Shown here: piece after piece, positions 12,457 to 24,402 of the stretch
How positions within the stretch are numbered: the stretch's first letter is position 1
Layout of the letters: each line of letters begins with the position of its first letter
From: Carallia brachiata
Taxonomy: Eukaryota > Streptophyta > Magnoliopsida > Malpighiales > Rhizophoraceae
Direction of reading: 5' to 3'
Assembly (NCBI GenBank): GCA_021464245.1
Contig: JADCRB010000086.1
Location: 248,001-312,000 of the forward strand
Length of the DNA: 64,000 nucleotides
The notes under the pieces: generated by a model
Seen by the model: the letters and a program-made list of their open reading frames with translations, nothing else
Told to the model about the DNA's origin: nothing
Databases searched by the model: none
Program-made: the position numbers and the translations under genes

Positions 12457-15200
12457 TAATTTTATTTATACTTTAAATTAATTAGTATTAATTAACGGGG
12501 TCAATTATTATTGTATAAATATTCATGCATTTCTTTTCTTTATATTGAAAATCTCGGATTTTAGAATTATAAATTGTTCTTATGGTATTCTAATTATAAT
12601 TTAAATTATTTTAATAGTTTTTAAGTTTAGGAAGTAATAAAAGTGCCTTGAACAATGATGTACGGAATGCGTGTCGGTAGTTTAGTTCAATAATTTTCCG
12701 CATTTTTTGAAATGTTCAACTTAGCGATTGAAATGCGGAGGCGTGTAACATGGTTTTTTTGTTACTGTGCTCATATGAATTTTTTACTGTGCTCATATGA
12801 ATTTTTTTTATACAATTAAGAGTATTTTTTATGTAATTATAACGATAAAAAGTAATATAAAAAATATTACTATTTTTTTGTTTCATATTTTTTAATTATA
12901 ATTACACAAATAATAATCACAGTTACATAAAATTAGTGTGTATAAACACAATTTGACAACTTATATCTGTCCTTGTAGTTGAGCCTTATTAAAAAATCCA
13001 TATTAATTACCAGTTGACCACGATGACTTCCAACTTACAAGGTAGTGAGTTTGGCGTCGGCAACTTCCAGCACACAATTTCCAGCACACAATTCAATTCA
13101 GTTAGCATGGGATAATTTGGTGATTATGATTTAAGTTTGTAATCTTAAAAGTATTTAAGATCTAATCTTAAAAAAAATATGGGATTTATAAAAATAAGAA
13201 AGTTATTTCCAACAAGCCTTTTGATAGGAAAAAAAAAAAAAAAGACAATTCAATTCAATTCTAGATATGTTAAAATGAAGGTGAGGTGGAGGAAAAAAAA
13301 AACGTCTGAAAAAATTTGGTTGGATGGTCAAAAACCCTTAGTAGGTCTCATTCATCTTTACTTTTGCTTTAAGACCACGATTTTAAGGCGTTAAATTAAA
13401 TGGGTTGAAGTTCCGACTTTTGCCACAACTTATTCCCTTTTGAAAACAGTTCCCATCCTGGCTGGCTAATATGAAAAGACATCAATGATTAAGATTACGT
13501 AAACATATTCTACACTCCTACTTTACGATAAAATTCAATTATTAAATAATCCTAACCATGCTAATAATTTTACTAACATATGATAATTTTCAAATTTAGC
13601 AGGTATTACACTAAAAGTCTTGAAACCTTATCCATATATTTTGTCGTTACTCAAAATAAACATCAATTTTGAAAGCAGAAAATTGTATTTGCAGTGCTGC
13701 GTAAAACAAAATGTTTCTTTTGATGATGTAGTGATTTTTCTCAGGCAAATTTCAATTTCATTAGTACGGCACTAATCCACGGCTCTTCGGCCACGGTCCC
13801 TGCAAATAATGAGGAGTTGCCAATACTTTATTTTTTTTGTAAAATAGTGTATGGCTAATGGTTCTTACTCAAGGATCTTAAATTTTGCTGTAAAAGTAGG
13901 AAATTAATTAGTCGGAATATTTTTTCACTTCATAAAAATGATTTTAAAGTAAAAGTAAAGAAACAAAGACTATTAAATAATTAAATTTATAAAAAAAATT
14001 ATAATATATCATTAAATTAAATTATATTACTTTTTATTACTATTTAGTATAACTTACATCTTACCCTTCTTGATGTCGCATACAACTTGTGCACGAAAGT
14101 CGTCTACAGCACTTGACGTGGAATCTAAAGCAAATCTCTTCTGTCTTTTACCCTAAAATTTATGTTTAATGTGAAAACACACCCATGGCTTGTGATGGTC
14201 GACAATTTTATCACCCCTAGTAAAATTACCAAAAAGTCCGCAGCCCGCAGGTATATGTGACGTTTTGAGTTAGCACTTTATTATACAGGCGGTCAGACAC
14301 ACTTTTTTCTACAGCATTTTTTGTAGAGCAATTGTAAAATAAAGGTGTGACTGATTAATGTTTGATTAGCCCTTTTACTTTGTTCTATGTCCACAATTTT
14401 CTTTCTGAAATAAAGGGCCACATTGCCGCAATGAGGAGACATTTCGAATCCCACAAATAGGGTTATAATTTTCGAAAACTCGAGTGCTGTCAAACTCCAT
14501 AGCAATTATTTTTTCCGTAAGTTTCTTTTCCCTTAGTCACAATTAACCTTTACCTTTCATATTAACTATCAAGTAAGGCAGTCATTTTTTGAAAATCAAT
14601 TTTTTTTAGTTAAAACCTATATATATAAGAGTAAAAATTTATATTACAATTAATAAATAAGATATCCAAAAAAAGGTAAAGATCAAATTCTTAATCTATT
14701 TTTTAATATAATGTCAATAAATTAACTGCTTTATGTAACCAGTTCATGATCCTATTGATATAAGAATTTGTTATTAATAGTTATTTTTTATTTTTTTATA
14801 ATTATCAATAAAAAATAACATATCAATATTTTTCAATAACAAATTTATAATATATTTGATTTTTAATTTTTTGATAGTCAATCAAAATATGTCATATATG
14901 AATGACTGTAAAAAAAAAAATAAAAGTAACTGTAACTAATAAAATTCATTTATATATTGTTTATGGACAAGCACGCTTCAATCTTAGTTTCACTGATAGG
15001 GCATTTAAAAAAAAAAAAAACTCAGCGAACAAGGAAAATAAGCCAAAAAAAAAGGAAACAAGTTATTCCCAAATCTATTAACAAATGAAAGAAATTAATG
15101 CTGGTCACAACGTAAATTTCAAATTAGACATAGAAATATTACGTGTAATATGCAAATTTAAATGTTAAAATGTTGTTTGTATATTATAATCTTTTAATAA
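12457..15200. other. AT-rich intergenic DNA with small direct repeats
   Basis: No gene recognised. The sequence 'ttactgtgctcatatgaatt' occurs twice in tandem near 12762-12806. 'ccagcacacaattc' is repeated near 13067-13095. Homopolymer A/T tracts are frequent. Confidence 0.4.
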
Positions 15201-15209
15201 TACCATGTT

Positions 15210-16569
15210 GACAAAAATTATAATTTCACCTATCCTCTTTGCACATTTTGAGAATTTCACCTACAATATTTTTTTATTTTGAATTCCACCCTGAACGTTT
15301 TTTTTGTTAATTTTTTTTACTCTTTTCGGTTAGTTGACCGTTAAGTATAACACGTAACAGTCCAATCAACGATACATTTGATACTTTTATATAATTGAAA
15401 GAAAGAGATTAAAAAAAAAGTCACAGAAAACATATTATCGACTATAAGGTAATGATATGTTGCTAACGTGAGTTATAAGTAGGATGATATATCACTAATT
15501 GGATTGTCACGTATCACACTTAATGGTCAACTAACAGAAAAGGATAAAAAAGATTGACGGAGAAAACGTTGAGAGTGAAATTTAAAACAAAAAATGTTGT
15601 GGATGAAAATTTTAAAACGTGTAAAGATAATGAGTGAAATTATAGTTTTTGTTAGGGTGTTTGTGAGTCGAATTGGGCGGTTTAGAAGAAAAAATTGCAA
15701 CTAAACCATCATGGTGGCAATTTGAAAATTTTAAACCGTAATCAATCTGCTAACCGTCCAAACCAATCCACTAAATGACGGATTGGTTTGAGCGGTTTTG
15801 TTGATTATGCAACTTAACTTTTGATTTTTTTTTATTTAAGGTGAAATTTGAATGCATTAATTAAATATTTAATTAAAAAATTAGAGAAATTAGTTAGACA
15901 TTCATTCAAATTTCAAAGTTACGGTAATAAGAGATAGTTTATATATAAAAAATAAATAAACAACTAATATTTCCCTATTTTTTGTTTACCATTGAAAAAT
16001 TTTATTATTATTACTACAACTAAAGTATGAGATTATATAACTTTTTTACTCTTTTTTTTTTAAATTTTATCGTCAAAGCTAGCTACCTAATAGAGAAAAA
16101 TTTGACATTACTATAAACTCGATACAAAGAATAAGAAAATATAGTTGGAAATATAGCCAATTCATATCAGTAATCTAATAGTTACAAATTCGTTAGATTA
16201 AAGTAACAACATCTTTAAATACCCAATTGCACACAAAATTTAAAATTTATTCTTACAAAGAACAATAAAAACAGTGAAAGTGAGATAACATGTATAACAA
16301 AAAAAAAATATCTCTAACACAACAAAAATATAATAAAGTTAGACCACATTTTATATGTATAATATATATTAATAATGGTGGATTAGATCGGTTAACCGTA
16401 GTTTTTAAAATTTCAAAACCACTATCAATCCGCCCTTGACGGTTTTGAAAAAAATAAAAACCATAATTAATTTTTTTTCTTGGCGGTTTTGACGGATGCA
16501 GGTAAGGGCGGTGCGGGTTGGGTGATTTATGGCAGATTGGGCGATTTATGAATAGCTCTAGTTTTTGCC
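15210..16569. mobile_element. Mutator-type MITE split by a hAT element
   Basis: The outer element is flanked by the 9-bp direct repeat TACCATGTT (15201-15209 and 16570-16578). Its ends are inverted repeats: GACAAAAATTATAATTTCAC on the left and GGCAAAAACTATAATTTCAC reverse-complemented on the right. Without the inner insertion it would be about 444 bp. Arms extend over 150 bp ('aatttcaccta..' against 'gtgaaattt..'). A hAT element (15652-16559) interrupts its right end two bases before the terminus. Confidence 0.85.
15652..16559. mobile_element. Non-autonomous hAT element nested in the MITE
   Basis: The left end reads TTAGGGTGTTTGTGAGTCG and the right end, reverse-complemented, AGAGCTATTCATAAATCG. 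Both are degenerate forms of the plant hAT terminus pattern AGGGCTGTTCATGAATCG. The 8-bp sequence AGTTTTTG flanks both sides (15644-15651 and 16560-16567). Subterminal copies of gcggtttt/aaaccgc-type motifs lie near both ends. There is no transposase ORF. Confidence 0.8.
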
Positions 16570-16703
16570 TACCATGTTTCACTTATACTTTTTTTTTTTT
16601 TGTCTTTTTTAAAATCCGACCAATACTAAACTTATTGTCAAAAAAGTTTTGTTTACTGTCGTATTGCACTTTACTCAAGTGTGTGAAGCTTGTATAAAAT
16701 TAT

Positions 16704-17059
16704 GCGTTAATATATAAAAATATCACTAATTTTATTAAAAGTAATAAATTTAGTATTAATTTTAAGAGTAATAAATTTAATATCAACTTTACTTAAAATA
16801 AAAAATTTAACACAGTAAAATTTTTTAAATAGAATTTATCTGTTTTGATGATGTGACATTAATTTATATGATTATCATGTCATTAAAACAGACATATTTC
16901 TATAAATATGTTATTCAAACTGATAAATTCTATTCATATAAAATTATTGCGCACTAGATTGTTATTTTAGGTAAAATTGGTACTAAATTTATTACTTTTT
17001 AAAGTTAGTACTAAATTTGTTACTTTAAATAAAATTAGTGATATTTTGTGTATTAACCC
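16704..17059. mobile_element. Mutator-type MITE, 356 bp
   Basis: Long inverted repeats: GCGTTAATATATAAAAATAT on the left against GGGTTAATACACAAAATAT on the right, both continuing into 'cactaattttat'. The flanking 9-mers TAAAATTAT (16695-16703) and TAAAATTAA (17060-17068) differ only at the last base, fitting an aged 9-bp target duplication. Confidence 0.75.
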
Positions 17060-17520
17060 TAAAATTAAAATGTGTTGTTTGTTAATAATTTTTGTAATGA
17101 AATTCTTAATGCTTATGATATTATTATATATTTATATGTTCATTAAAAATTCAGTAAATTTCATATTGTTGAGAAAGAAAATCCATTATATTAAAAACAA
17201 CAGCACAGTTACAGACACAAAAGACTAACCCATGTGAGCTCACACCCACCATAACACAAGCCATATATACAAGAGGCAAAAGGTGCCACTAGAACTCAAC
17301 CTGACCTAGCCTACCATCAACAGGCCACAACACCAGTCCACTGCAAACACCATGCAGACTAAGGAGAGAGCTCAGTCCAAACCCATAGCTCAAGGAAGAG
17401 AAGCCTGCATGGGAGAGGAAGGGCCAAGCCCCACAAAGTTGGAGCCTAGAACCTAAGAAGATTCCAAGCTCCCCACTTGGCGAGGATGGCAAGACAAACC
17501 TCAAACAGGCTGACGGTTGT

Positions 17521-17869
17521 GCAATTATGGCAGACAACCAAGTGTAAACCAACTTCGCTCTGAAAGGCACAAACACCATACTGCAGAGGACCGAGAAGCC
17601 TATGAGAAGGAAGGCTGCCAATGCCAAAAGAAGAAGCCGGTGACCAAACGGAGGGCAAGACAACGATACAAATCTCCCACAAAAAGATTTGCCTGTATAG
17701 GGCACCTAAAGACCACTAGGAGGACCAGCAGCCAGCAAAAACGGAGCGTCTCCCACCTTCACACTGAAAAGCCAGCAGTGGCAGAGAGGTGGGGGACAGA
17801 GGAGTCATACTCTCTTGGTTTAGATATAGTTGATTTTTTTTTGAAGTAAAATAAAAGTACATCGTCGAT
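17521..17869 (-). repeat. 349-bp tandem duplication, first copy
   Basis: It begins 'aattatggcagacaacc' and ends 'acatcgtcgat'. The second copy (17870-18079 plus 19260-19399) is nearly identical, differing by single substitutions such as C/T and G/A. The unit lies inside the LINE-tail sequence. Confidence 0.85.
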
Positions 17870-18079
17870 AATTATGGCAGACAACCAAGTGTAAATCAAC
17901 TTCGCTCTAAAAGGCACAAACACCATACTGTAGAGGACCGAGAAGCCTAGGAGAAGGAAGGCTGCCAATGCCAAAAGAAGAAGCCGGTGACCAAACGGAG
18001 GACAAGACGACGACACGAATCTCCCACGAAAAGATTTGCCTGTATAGGGCACCTAAAGACCACCAGGAGGACCAGCAGC

Positions 18080-19251
18080 CAAGGTTGTTAGGATCAGGAT
18101 TCTACTTAGGATCGTTTTGGATATATCAGGATCGAATCGTAGGATCGAATCGTAGAGTCGTAAGATTCTACCAAAATTTAAAAAATAAAATTAAAAATAA
18201 CATTTTTAATATCAAACAATACAAAAAATATACATCATTTAGTTAACAACCTAATTTTGATCATTATTTCTTTGATGTACATGGTCATCATAATCTTTAT
18301 AGGTTTGTGGTACTTTTTCAAGATTTTCTAAATTGTAATTATACCCAAAATCATAAAAAATTAGATTATTCTCGAATGTGCCATCATTGTCTTCATCATT
18401 GATATTATGAATTTCCACATTAGTTGACCCAAATTCATCGGGACCTATATCATACAAACAAATTAAAAGTTAAGTGAATAATGAAAAGGTTTAAAATTTA
18501 GACAACTTTGATGACTTACATGTTTCCCTAAAATTCCTTGGAATACATTCTACTTCTCCTTCATCTCCATTTTAAAAAAGAATGTTAATATGAGCATAAG
18601 AAAATTTTATTAAAATAATTTTAATAAATATATTATTTTTGTATTTTTGAGTCTAATTGTTACATACTCGAAATTTATGTCTGTCATAGTATTAATTTAA
18701 GAATTATAAAAATGAAAATATAATTTGTTTCCCTAAATTTTGATTAGTAACAAATCAAAAGTGAGTATAATGAGTTTTTAAACTTTCAATTAAATTAAGT
18801 TATTTTTAATATTATATTTCATTGTATTATAATTAAATGATATTTTATATTTACATTTCATAGTTGTTAATAAATACTCTTCTAATATTTTATTATTAAA
18901 TTTTTTTGATATAATTTTTTTAATTATATTTTCTAACTATTAAGTATGGTTGAAATAACAAAATTATGACTTGATAATTTTTATCAAAACAAATGATTAT
19001 AACTGATATATTATTAAGTTTAATACAAAAAAACAAATGATTTTTCAAAAATTACAAAAATTATATATTTACGATCCTACCTCGATTCTACTAGCGATCC
19101 TACACGATTCTATACGATCCTACGATCCAGATCCCGATCCTACCCGATCCTACCAAAAAAATGATTTTTTATACGATTTGGATCGTTGGAAGGATACAGG
19201 ATCGTAGGATCGTGCGATCCTACGATCAGGATCGCGATTTTAATAACTATG
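18080..19251 (-). mobile_element. Non-autonomous hAT element with transposase-tail remnant
   Basis: The ends are CAAGGTTGTTAGGATCAGG on the left and CATAGTTATTAAAATCGCG (reverse complement of the right end). An exact 8-bp duplication CCAGCAGC flanks the element (18072-18079 and 19252-19259). Both subterminal regions are full of 'aggatcgtaggatcg'-type repeats in opposite orientation. On the minus strand a very acidic tail is visible (NDEDNDGTFENN, from about 18450 to a stop at 18251). It is preceded by a plausible intron (donor gtaagtcat near 18520, acceptor gatatag near 18445) and a short upstream exon with GDEGEVECIP. I infer this is the C-terminal end of a hAT transposase, left in a deletion derivative. 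No catalytic part remains. Confidence 0.8.
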
Positions 19252-19399
19252 CCAGCAGCCAGCAAAAACGGAGCGTCTCCCACCTTCACACTAAAAAGCC
19301 AGCAGTGGCAGAGAGGTGGGGGACAGAGGAGTCATACTCTCTTGGTTTAGATATAGTTGATTTTGTTTGGAAGTAAAATAAAAGTACATCGTGGATATA

Positions 19400-20816
19400 T
19401 AGGTCATTGTAACTATGGACCAAGATCGAGAGTTACTCGTTAACATTCTCATTTAATTTCTTCTATAGGAAGAATCCACTATTCGAATATTAACATGCCC
19501 GAGCGTAACTCCACTACAGCTCACCCAAATATAGTTGAGTTTGAATCTAAATTGACATAACCTCAATATACTTTTTGAAGATTGAGGGGGTAGACAAGTA
19601 AAAAGGGATATGTAACAGATATGCAATTTATCTAATGATATTTTATAATTAATCTATTATTTCTTTTCTTAAATTTAATATCTTTTTTCATATTATACAT
19701 ATTGCTTACCGTATTTCTCATTTAGTGTTGTCATTAAGAACTTTTCTACTTTTTAATTAGGTAAATAAATTGACACCGAAGTCGAAGCACCCTTGGTAAA
19801 CTGTAAAGTTTCATATAACTCACGAAAATTCCTCATAGTACATTTCAATAGTTAAGACTTTTTAAATTTTTATTTTAAAATAATACAAAATAATTTTAAA
19901 TTAATAATAATAAGTAATTATGTAATTTTATTCAATAATATCTATATAATTCATTTATTTCTTATTTTTTTATAAATCTAATTATTTAATATTTTATATT
20001 ACTTAAATTTTAAATGAGAGAATTATCATCTATGTGAATCTTTACCACCTAACCAACCCACAAATTAAAAAAAAAAAGAAAAGTCTCCGAAAAGGTTGAG
20101 GGGTACAAGAGTCATTTAACGAATGAAGCCAAAAAACCAAGCGTGAAAAGTAGACTCCCGATAAGGCAAAATGAGGGGGCAAATGTGGACCTAACATTTA
20201 ACCAAATTTAGGATGCAAATACAAAAGGCCAACTTGTCACCTTGCCATCAAACGTCTCTATCTCCAATTCAACATTTTATTTTTCAGTCAACTAAAATTG
20301 ACTAATAAATTATTAAAAATTTTCATTTTAAGTATTAGAGACACAAATCAACTTACCCAAAAAAAAAAAAAAAACCCAAAAAAATTTCGGCCATCAGCCA
20401 ATCAAACTTTCAAACTTATTCAAAGCTTTAATATGTCAAAAAAATCAGCTAGTTTTAGCAACCCCACCAAATTGTTCACACGCCTTACCTCACCAATTCT
20501 ATCCTCTCAAACCCTAATTTCACCTTTTATATTTTAACTCCCAATCAAAATGCCGCTGCCAGCCTGCCGCTACTATGTACTAGTAGGTAAAATACAACTG
20601 TGAGGGAAGCTAGCAAAACGCTGTTTCCCTTTTTTTTCTTTTTTTTCTTTTTTTTTTTCACTTTCTTTTTTCTTCCTTTAAAAACAAAAAAAAAAAAAAA
20701 AAGGGGTAATTTGTAGTCTTGAACAAAAAATTTAACCCCAACCCTTAAAAAAGAATTCACCTTTTTAAGTCAGTTGTCCGAAAAATTTCTCAGCTGTTAA
20801 CTTTTTCTCCCTGCTA
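19400..20816. other. Intergenic, upstream of the trihelix gene
   Basis: AT-rich sequence with no recognised gene up to about 20.2 kb. From about 20,250 to 20,816 T-rich tracts and homopolymers precede the trihelix start codon and probably include its promoter and 5' UTR. Confidence 0.4.
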
Positions 20817-22720
20817 ATGGAAAATTCTACTCCACCGGAAAATCCAGTCGCCGCGAGTGGCGACCGTGAGAACGAGGAGATTGGCGGCGGATTCGGTGGC
20901 GATGAGGAAGTGAAAGGTGAAGAGGGTGGTGACCGGTACTCAATCAGCAACCGGTGGCCACGGCCAGAGACTTTGGCTTTGTTGAAGATAAGGTCTGATA
21001 TGGACGCTGCATTTAGAGATTCCAGCCACAAGGCTCCTCTTTGGGAAGAGGTTTCCAGGTGGGTTTTTGTTTTCTATTCCCAGTTTTGTTTTCTCGAGAA
21101 AATCCACTAGAAGATGAAGGAAAATATCAGTCGGTTATTCTTTTATTTCATTTGTTGTCTGGTTTACCTCGGAAATATTGAAGAAGAACTGGTTTTCCTC
21201 AAAATCATGTCTCCATAATAAAAATTTCGAGAAGATATCAGTTACCCACGTGAGAAATAGCAACAAATTACTGTAGTTTGTATATGTTTTGTTGATTTTA
21301 TGTTTATTAGGTTGGTTTGGTTTAGATTCTGGTGACTATTGTTAAATGGGTTGCGGTGAGGATGCTTGTGTCTTGTAGCTCTAATTAATCTTTAGACCCT
21401 GATTGCTTTTGTTATGTGGGATATTGTTTTATTGGTTAATTGGAAGTTAAAGAATTTTTGAAGTGGAGAACATGAAATTGTTTTCTATTGGAACTGTTGC
21501 TATCAGGAAACTTAGTCTGCTTGGATACAGCCGAAGTGCGAAGAAATGCAAAGAGAAATTTGAGAATGTCTACAAGTACTACAGAAGAACAAAAGAAGGA
21601 AGGTCCGTTAAGCCAAATGGCAAGTCGTATAGTTTTTTTGAGCAATTAGAAGCTTTGGACAACAACCATGTATTAGCATCGTCCTGTCAGCAGATAAAGT
21701 CCAAAATCCATGGTTGCAACCGCAGCAAGCCCAATTAGCACTATTCCAAACGCAATTCCAGTGTCATTTCAAAGCCCCAGGATGAATTTTGTCGACACCA
21801 CGTCCACCTCGACTGCATCTACTTCAAGCGAAGAATCCGAAGGAACAAGAAAGCAGAAGAGGAAATTGGTGAAGTTTTTTGAGAGGTTGATGAAACAAGT
21901 GATTGAGAAACAAGAGAGTTTACAGAAGAAGTTTCTAGAGGCAATTGAGAAATGTGAACAAGACAGGATAGCAAGAGAGGAAGCATGGAAGATGCAAGAG
22001 TTGGATAGGATTAAGAAGGAGCGTGAGCTTTTAGCTCAAGAAAGGTCAATTGCAGCAGCAAAAGATGCAGCTGTGCTTTCCTTTCTACAGAAATTCTCGG
22101 AGCATTCTGGCTCAGTGCAAATGTCAAGCAATCTAATAAATCTGGTGCAACTGGCTGAAAACCAAACAGTTCCAGTACAGAAACCAGTGAAGACACCAGA
22201 AAATACTAGTATGGATAATTTCATTCATATGAGCTTGTCAAGATGGCCTAAAGAGGAAATTGAAGCTTTGATCAAGCTTAGGAGTAATCTTGATATGCAT
22301 TATCGGGAAAATGGGCCTAAAGGGCCCTTATGGGAGGAGATATCGGCAGGAATGAAAGAGCTTGGTTATGAAAGAAGTGCGAAGAGGTGCAAAGAGAAAT
22401 GGGAGAACATGAATAAGTACTTCAAGAGGGTAAAAGATAACAACAAGAGAAGGGCTGAGGATTCGAAGACTTGTCCTTATTTTCACCAGCTTGATGCTCT
22501 ATATAAGGAAAAGAGTCGGAAAGTCGAGTTGAAGCCTGAAGAACTCCTAATGCATATGATGGGCGGCCCCGGAGAGCGAGAACGTGTGGATCTGGCAACA
22601 ACAGAAGATGGGGGAAGTGAAAACGTTGATCAGAATCAAGATGATGATGGAGAAAAAGAAGACGAAGATGGTTATAGAATTGTTGGTAACGATTCTTCTT
22701 CAGTGGTAATTATGGAGTGA
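20817..22720 (+). CDS. Trihelix transcription factor, GT-2/DF1 type (frameshifted)
   Basis: Exon 1 (20817-21058) begins MENSTPPENP, has a Gly/Glu-rich linker and the first half of the N-terminal trihelix (RWPRPETLALLKIRSDMD, APLWEEVSR). A 448-nt intron (GTGGGT...ATCAG) leads to exon 2 at 21507, which completes that trihelix (LGYSRSAKKCKEKFENVYKY). The frame then breaks near 21690-21712. Downstream, a frame open from 21698 continues to 22720 with a central coiled coil (LVKFFERLMKQVIEKQESLQ), a second trihelix (RWPKEEIEALIKLRSNLD ... SAKRCKEKWENMNKYFKRV) and an acidic tail ending VVIME. Two trihelices around a coiled coil define the GT-2 clade of nuclear DNA-binding factors, which bind GT elements. 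The net shift of one base lies in a poorly conserved linker, so it could be real inactivation or a sequence error. Everything else is well conserved. Confidence 0.85.
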
Positions 22721-24393
22721 TCGGACAAAGTGGACTGGGGCGACTTAAGGGATACATACGTATGGGTGGTGTGCTATGAGATTTGGGTCATGGTCATTGC
22801 TCATAGTTTCTTAGTTTTTGTTGACATGTTGGTATTTTTGAAGACTTTATTTTTGCACCAATCTGAAGTTTCTCATGGTAATGGCATCTATGTATATTGG
22901 ATACTGCATTTGTTGAATAAAGGCGTCAAAAATAGTTGAGAGCCATAGGTTAGAAAAAAGCAGTTGACGTGTAACTTGTAATAATAATACAGCGCCCTTT
23001 TATAGCTTTTGACAGTTCAAGTGAAAATGTTCGGCTATATTTGTATCAAAGCATCAATCATTGTAGGCCAGCTAGCATCATTTTTCTGATAAGGGGAGAG
23101 TTGAAGTTCCTTTTGGTTATGATTTGAAATTCGCTTTTCCTCTTGATGTGCACTTGTGGGCTGCGTAATGGAGCAGGTAAAAGCATATCACAATCTTTCA
23201 CTATTAACTATTAGCTATAACTCAATTAGCATTTGAGTTAGTTTTCAAGTCTGAAATTCTTGAATTTGAATATCCCCATTAGACCAAATTAATCAAAAAA
23301 AAAAACCATTAACTATTGAAAAAACCTAAAAAAAAAAAAAGAGCAGAATTAATCTTGCAAGGAAGTTCTTCCCATTTTGATAAAGTGGTGATTTATCTTA
23401 TCACGCACGGGCAAGAAAGAACGTAATAATTGGCAAGAAAGAAAAGCCTTTGGCCATCACGCCATTCACGTCACGCAACATTTTTGTGCATATCCGTGTT
23501 GGAAAATTTGACCGACAAATGTTTTCTTTTCTTTGTGCATCACTGGTACACAAACTAGATATACAACCAAAAAAAAAAAAAAAAAAAGAAAAAGGAAAAA
23601 AAAAAAAGAAAATGGATTTGAATGGACTTCAGTCGCTTTTTTCAAATATAATTGAGATAATAACAAAAATTATCATCACTTTTACATTTTTTATAAATCT
23701 AGAATAACTTTTAAAAATTTATAAATATAATATAATTCAATTATTTTCTAACAAATCTAGTAAAATTTTTAAAAATTAACAAACCTAACACAATTAAATT
23801 ATTTTCTAACAAATCTAACACACTGTCAATTAAAATAATCGGATCTCCCAGTATACGCACATATGCACATATGACATTTTAGTGTTTTAAAATATATTAG
23901 ATTTAGACGTAGATGTGCTATATGTGTATACTAAATGATTCAATTATTTTTAACTGATTATTTTTAATTAACAGCGTGTTAAATTTGTTAGAAAATAATT
24001 GAACTATATTAGATTTGTAAATTTTTAAATGTTATACTAGATTTGTTAGAAAATAATTAAATAGTACTAAACTTATAAATTTTTAAAAATTGTGCTAAAT
24101 TTTTTAAAAAGTATAAAGATGATGATTTTCTTGAAATTAACCCAATATAATTTACAAATAAGGTACTTTTTCCTTATGGATCAGTTCCATAATTTGATTG
24201 AACAGAAATCTCAGGTTTAATTAGAGGAAACATGGCTGAACTAAAAAAAAAAAAAAGGGATCAGTTAGCAAATAGTAGTGGGAATACAAAGTAAATTTCG
24301 TCATATTCTCCACGATCAATGCAGATTTCCACATTATTAAAAAAATAAAAAAAATAACAACATATTATATGAATTGTAGGCATGCCATTTGCT
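22721..24393. other. 3' UTR of trihelix gene and intergenic DNA
   Basis: A likely polyadenylation signal 'ttgaataaagg' lies near 22913-22923, downstream of the trihelix stop codon. Beyond about 23,250 the sequence is A-rich and AT-rich. A long inverted repeat at 23658-24140 is listed separately. Confidence 0.45.
23658..24140. mobile_element. Long-inverted-repeat MITE-like element
   Basis: The left arm 'ttatcatcacttttacatt' is mirrored by the right arm 'aagtataaagatgatgatttt'. Internal blocks such as 'attattttctaacaaatcta' and 'tagatttgttagaaaataat' are inverted copies. The arms are about 200 bp each. Ends are approximate and I could not establish a target duplication. Confidence 0.6.
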
Positions 24394-24402
24394 AATTATG
24401 CT

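Larger units (their letters stand above)
17170..19399 (-). mobile_element. 5'-truncated LINE 3' end with internal duplication
   Basis: Read on the minus strand, this is a GT/CT-rich, non-coding sequence ending '...taatataatggattttctttctcaa', typical of plant LINE 3' untranslated tails. Apparent ORFs of up to 138 codons on both strands have no recognisable protein content. A 349-bp unit is present twice: copy 1 at 17521-17869 and copy 2 starting at 17870, with only scattered substitutions. Copy 2 is interrupted by the hAT element at 18080-19251 and resumes to about 19399. I found neither a clear target duplication nor any LINE coding sequence, so the assignment rests on the tail style. Confidence 0.55.

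Noticed and set aside
17289..17705. 138-codon minus-strand ORF and overlapping frames in the LINE tail
   Set aside because: Two or three overlapping frames are open at once, the same sequence recurs in the 349-bp duplication, and there is no protein-family signal. It reads as an untranslated retroelement tail.
19100..19250. GATCC-rich repeats as a satellite or regulatory array
   Set aside because: They are confined to the two ends of an element with exact 8-bp duplications, so they are subterminal repeats of a hAT transposon.
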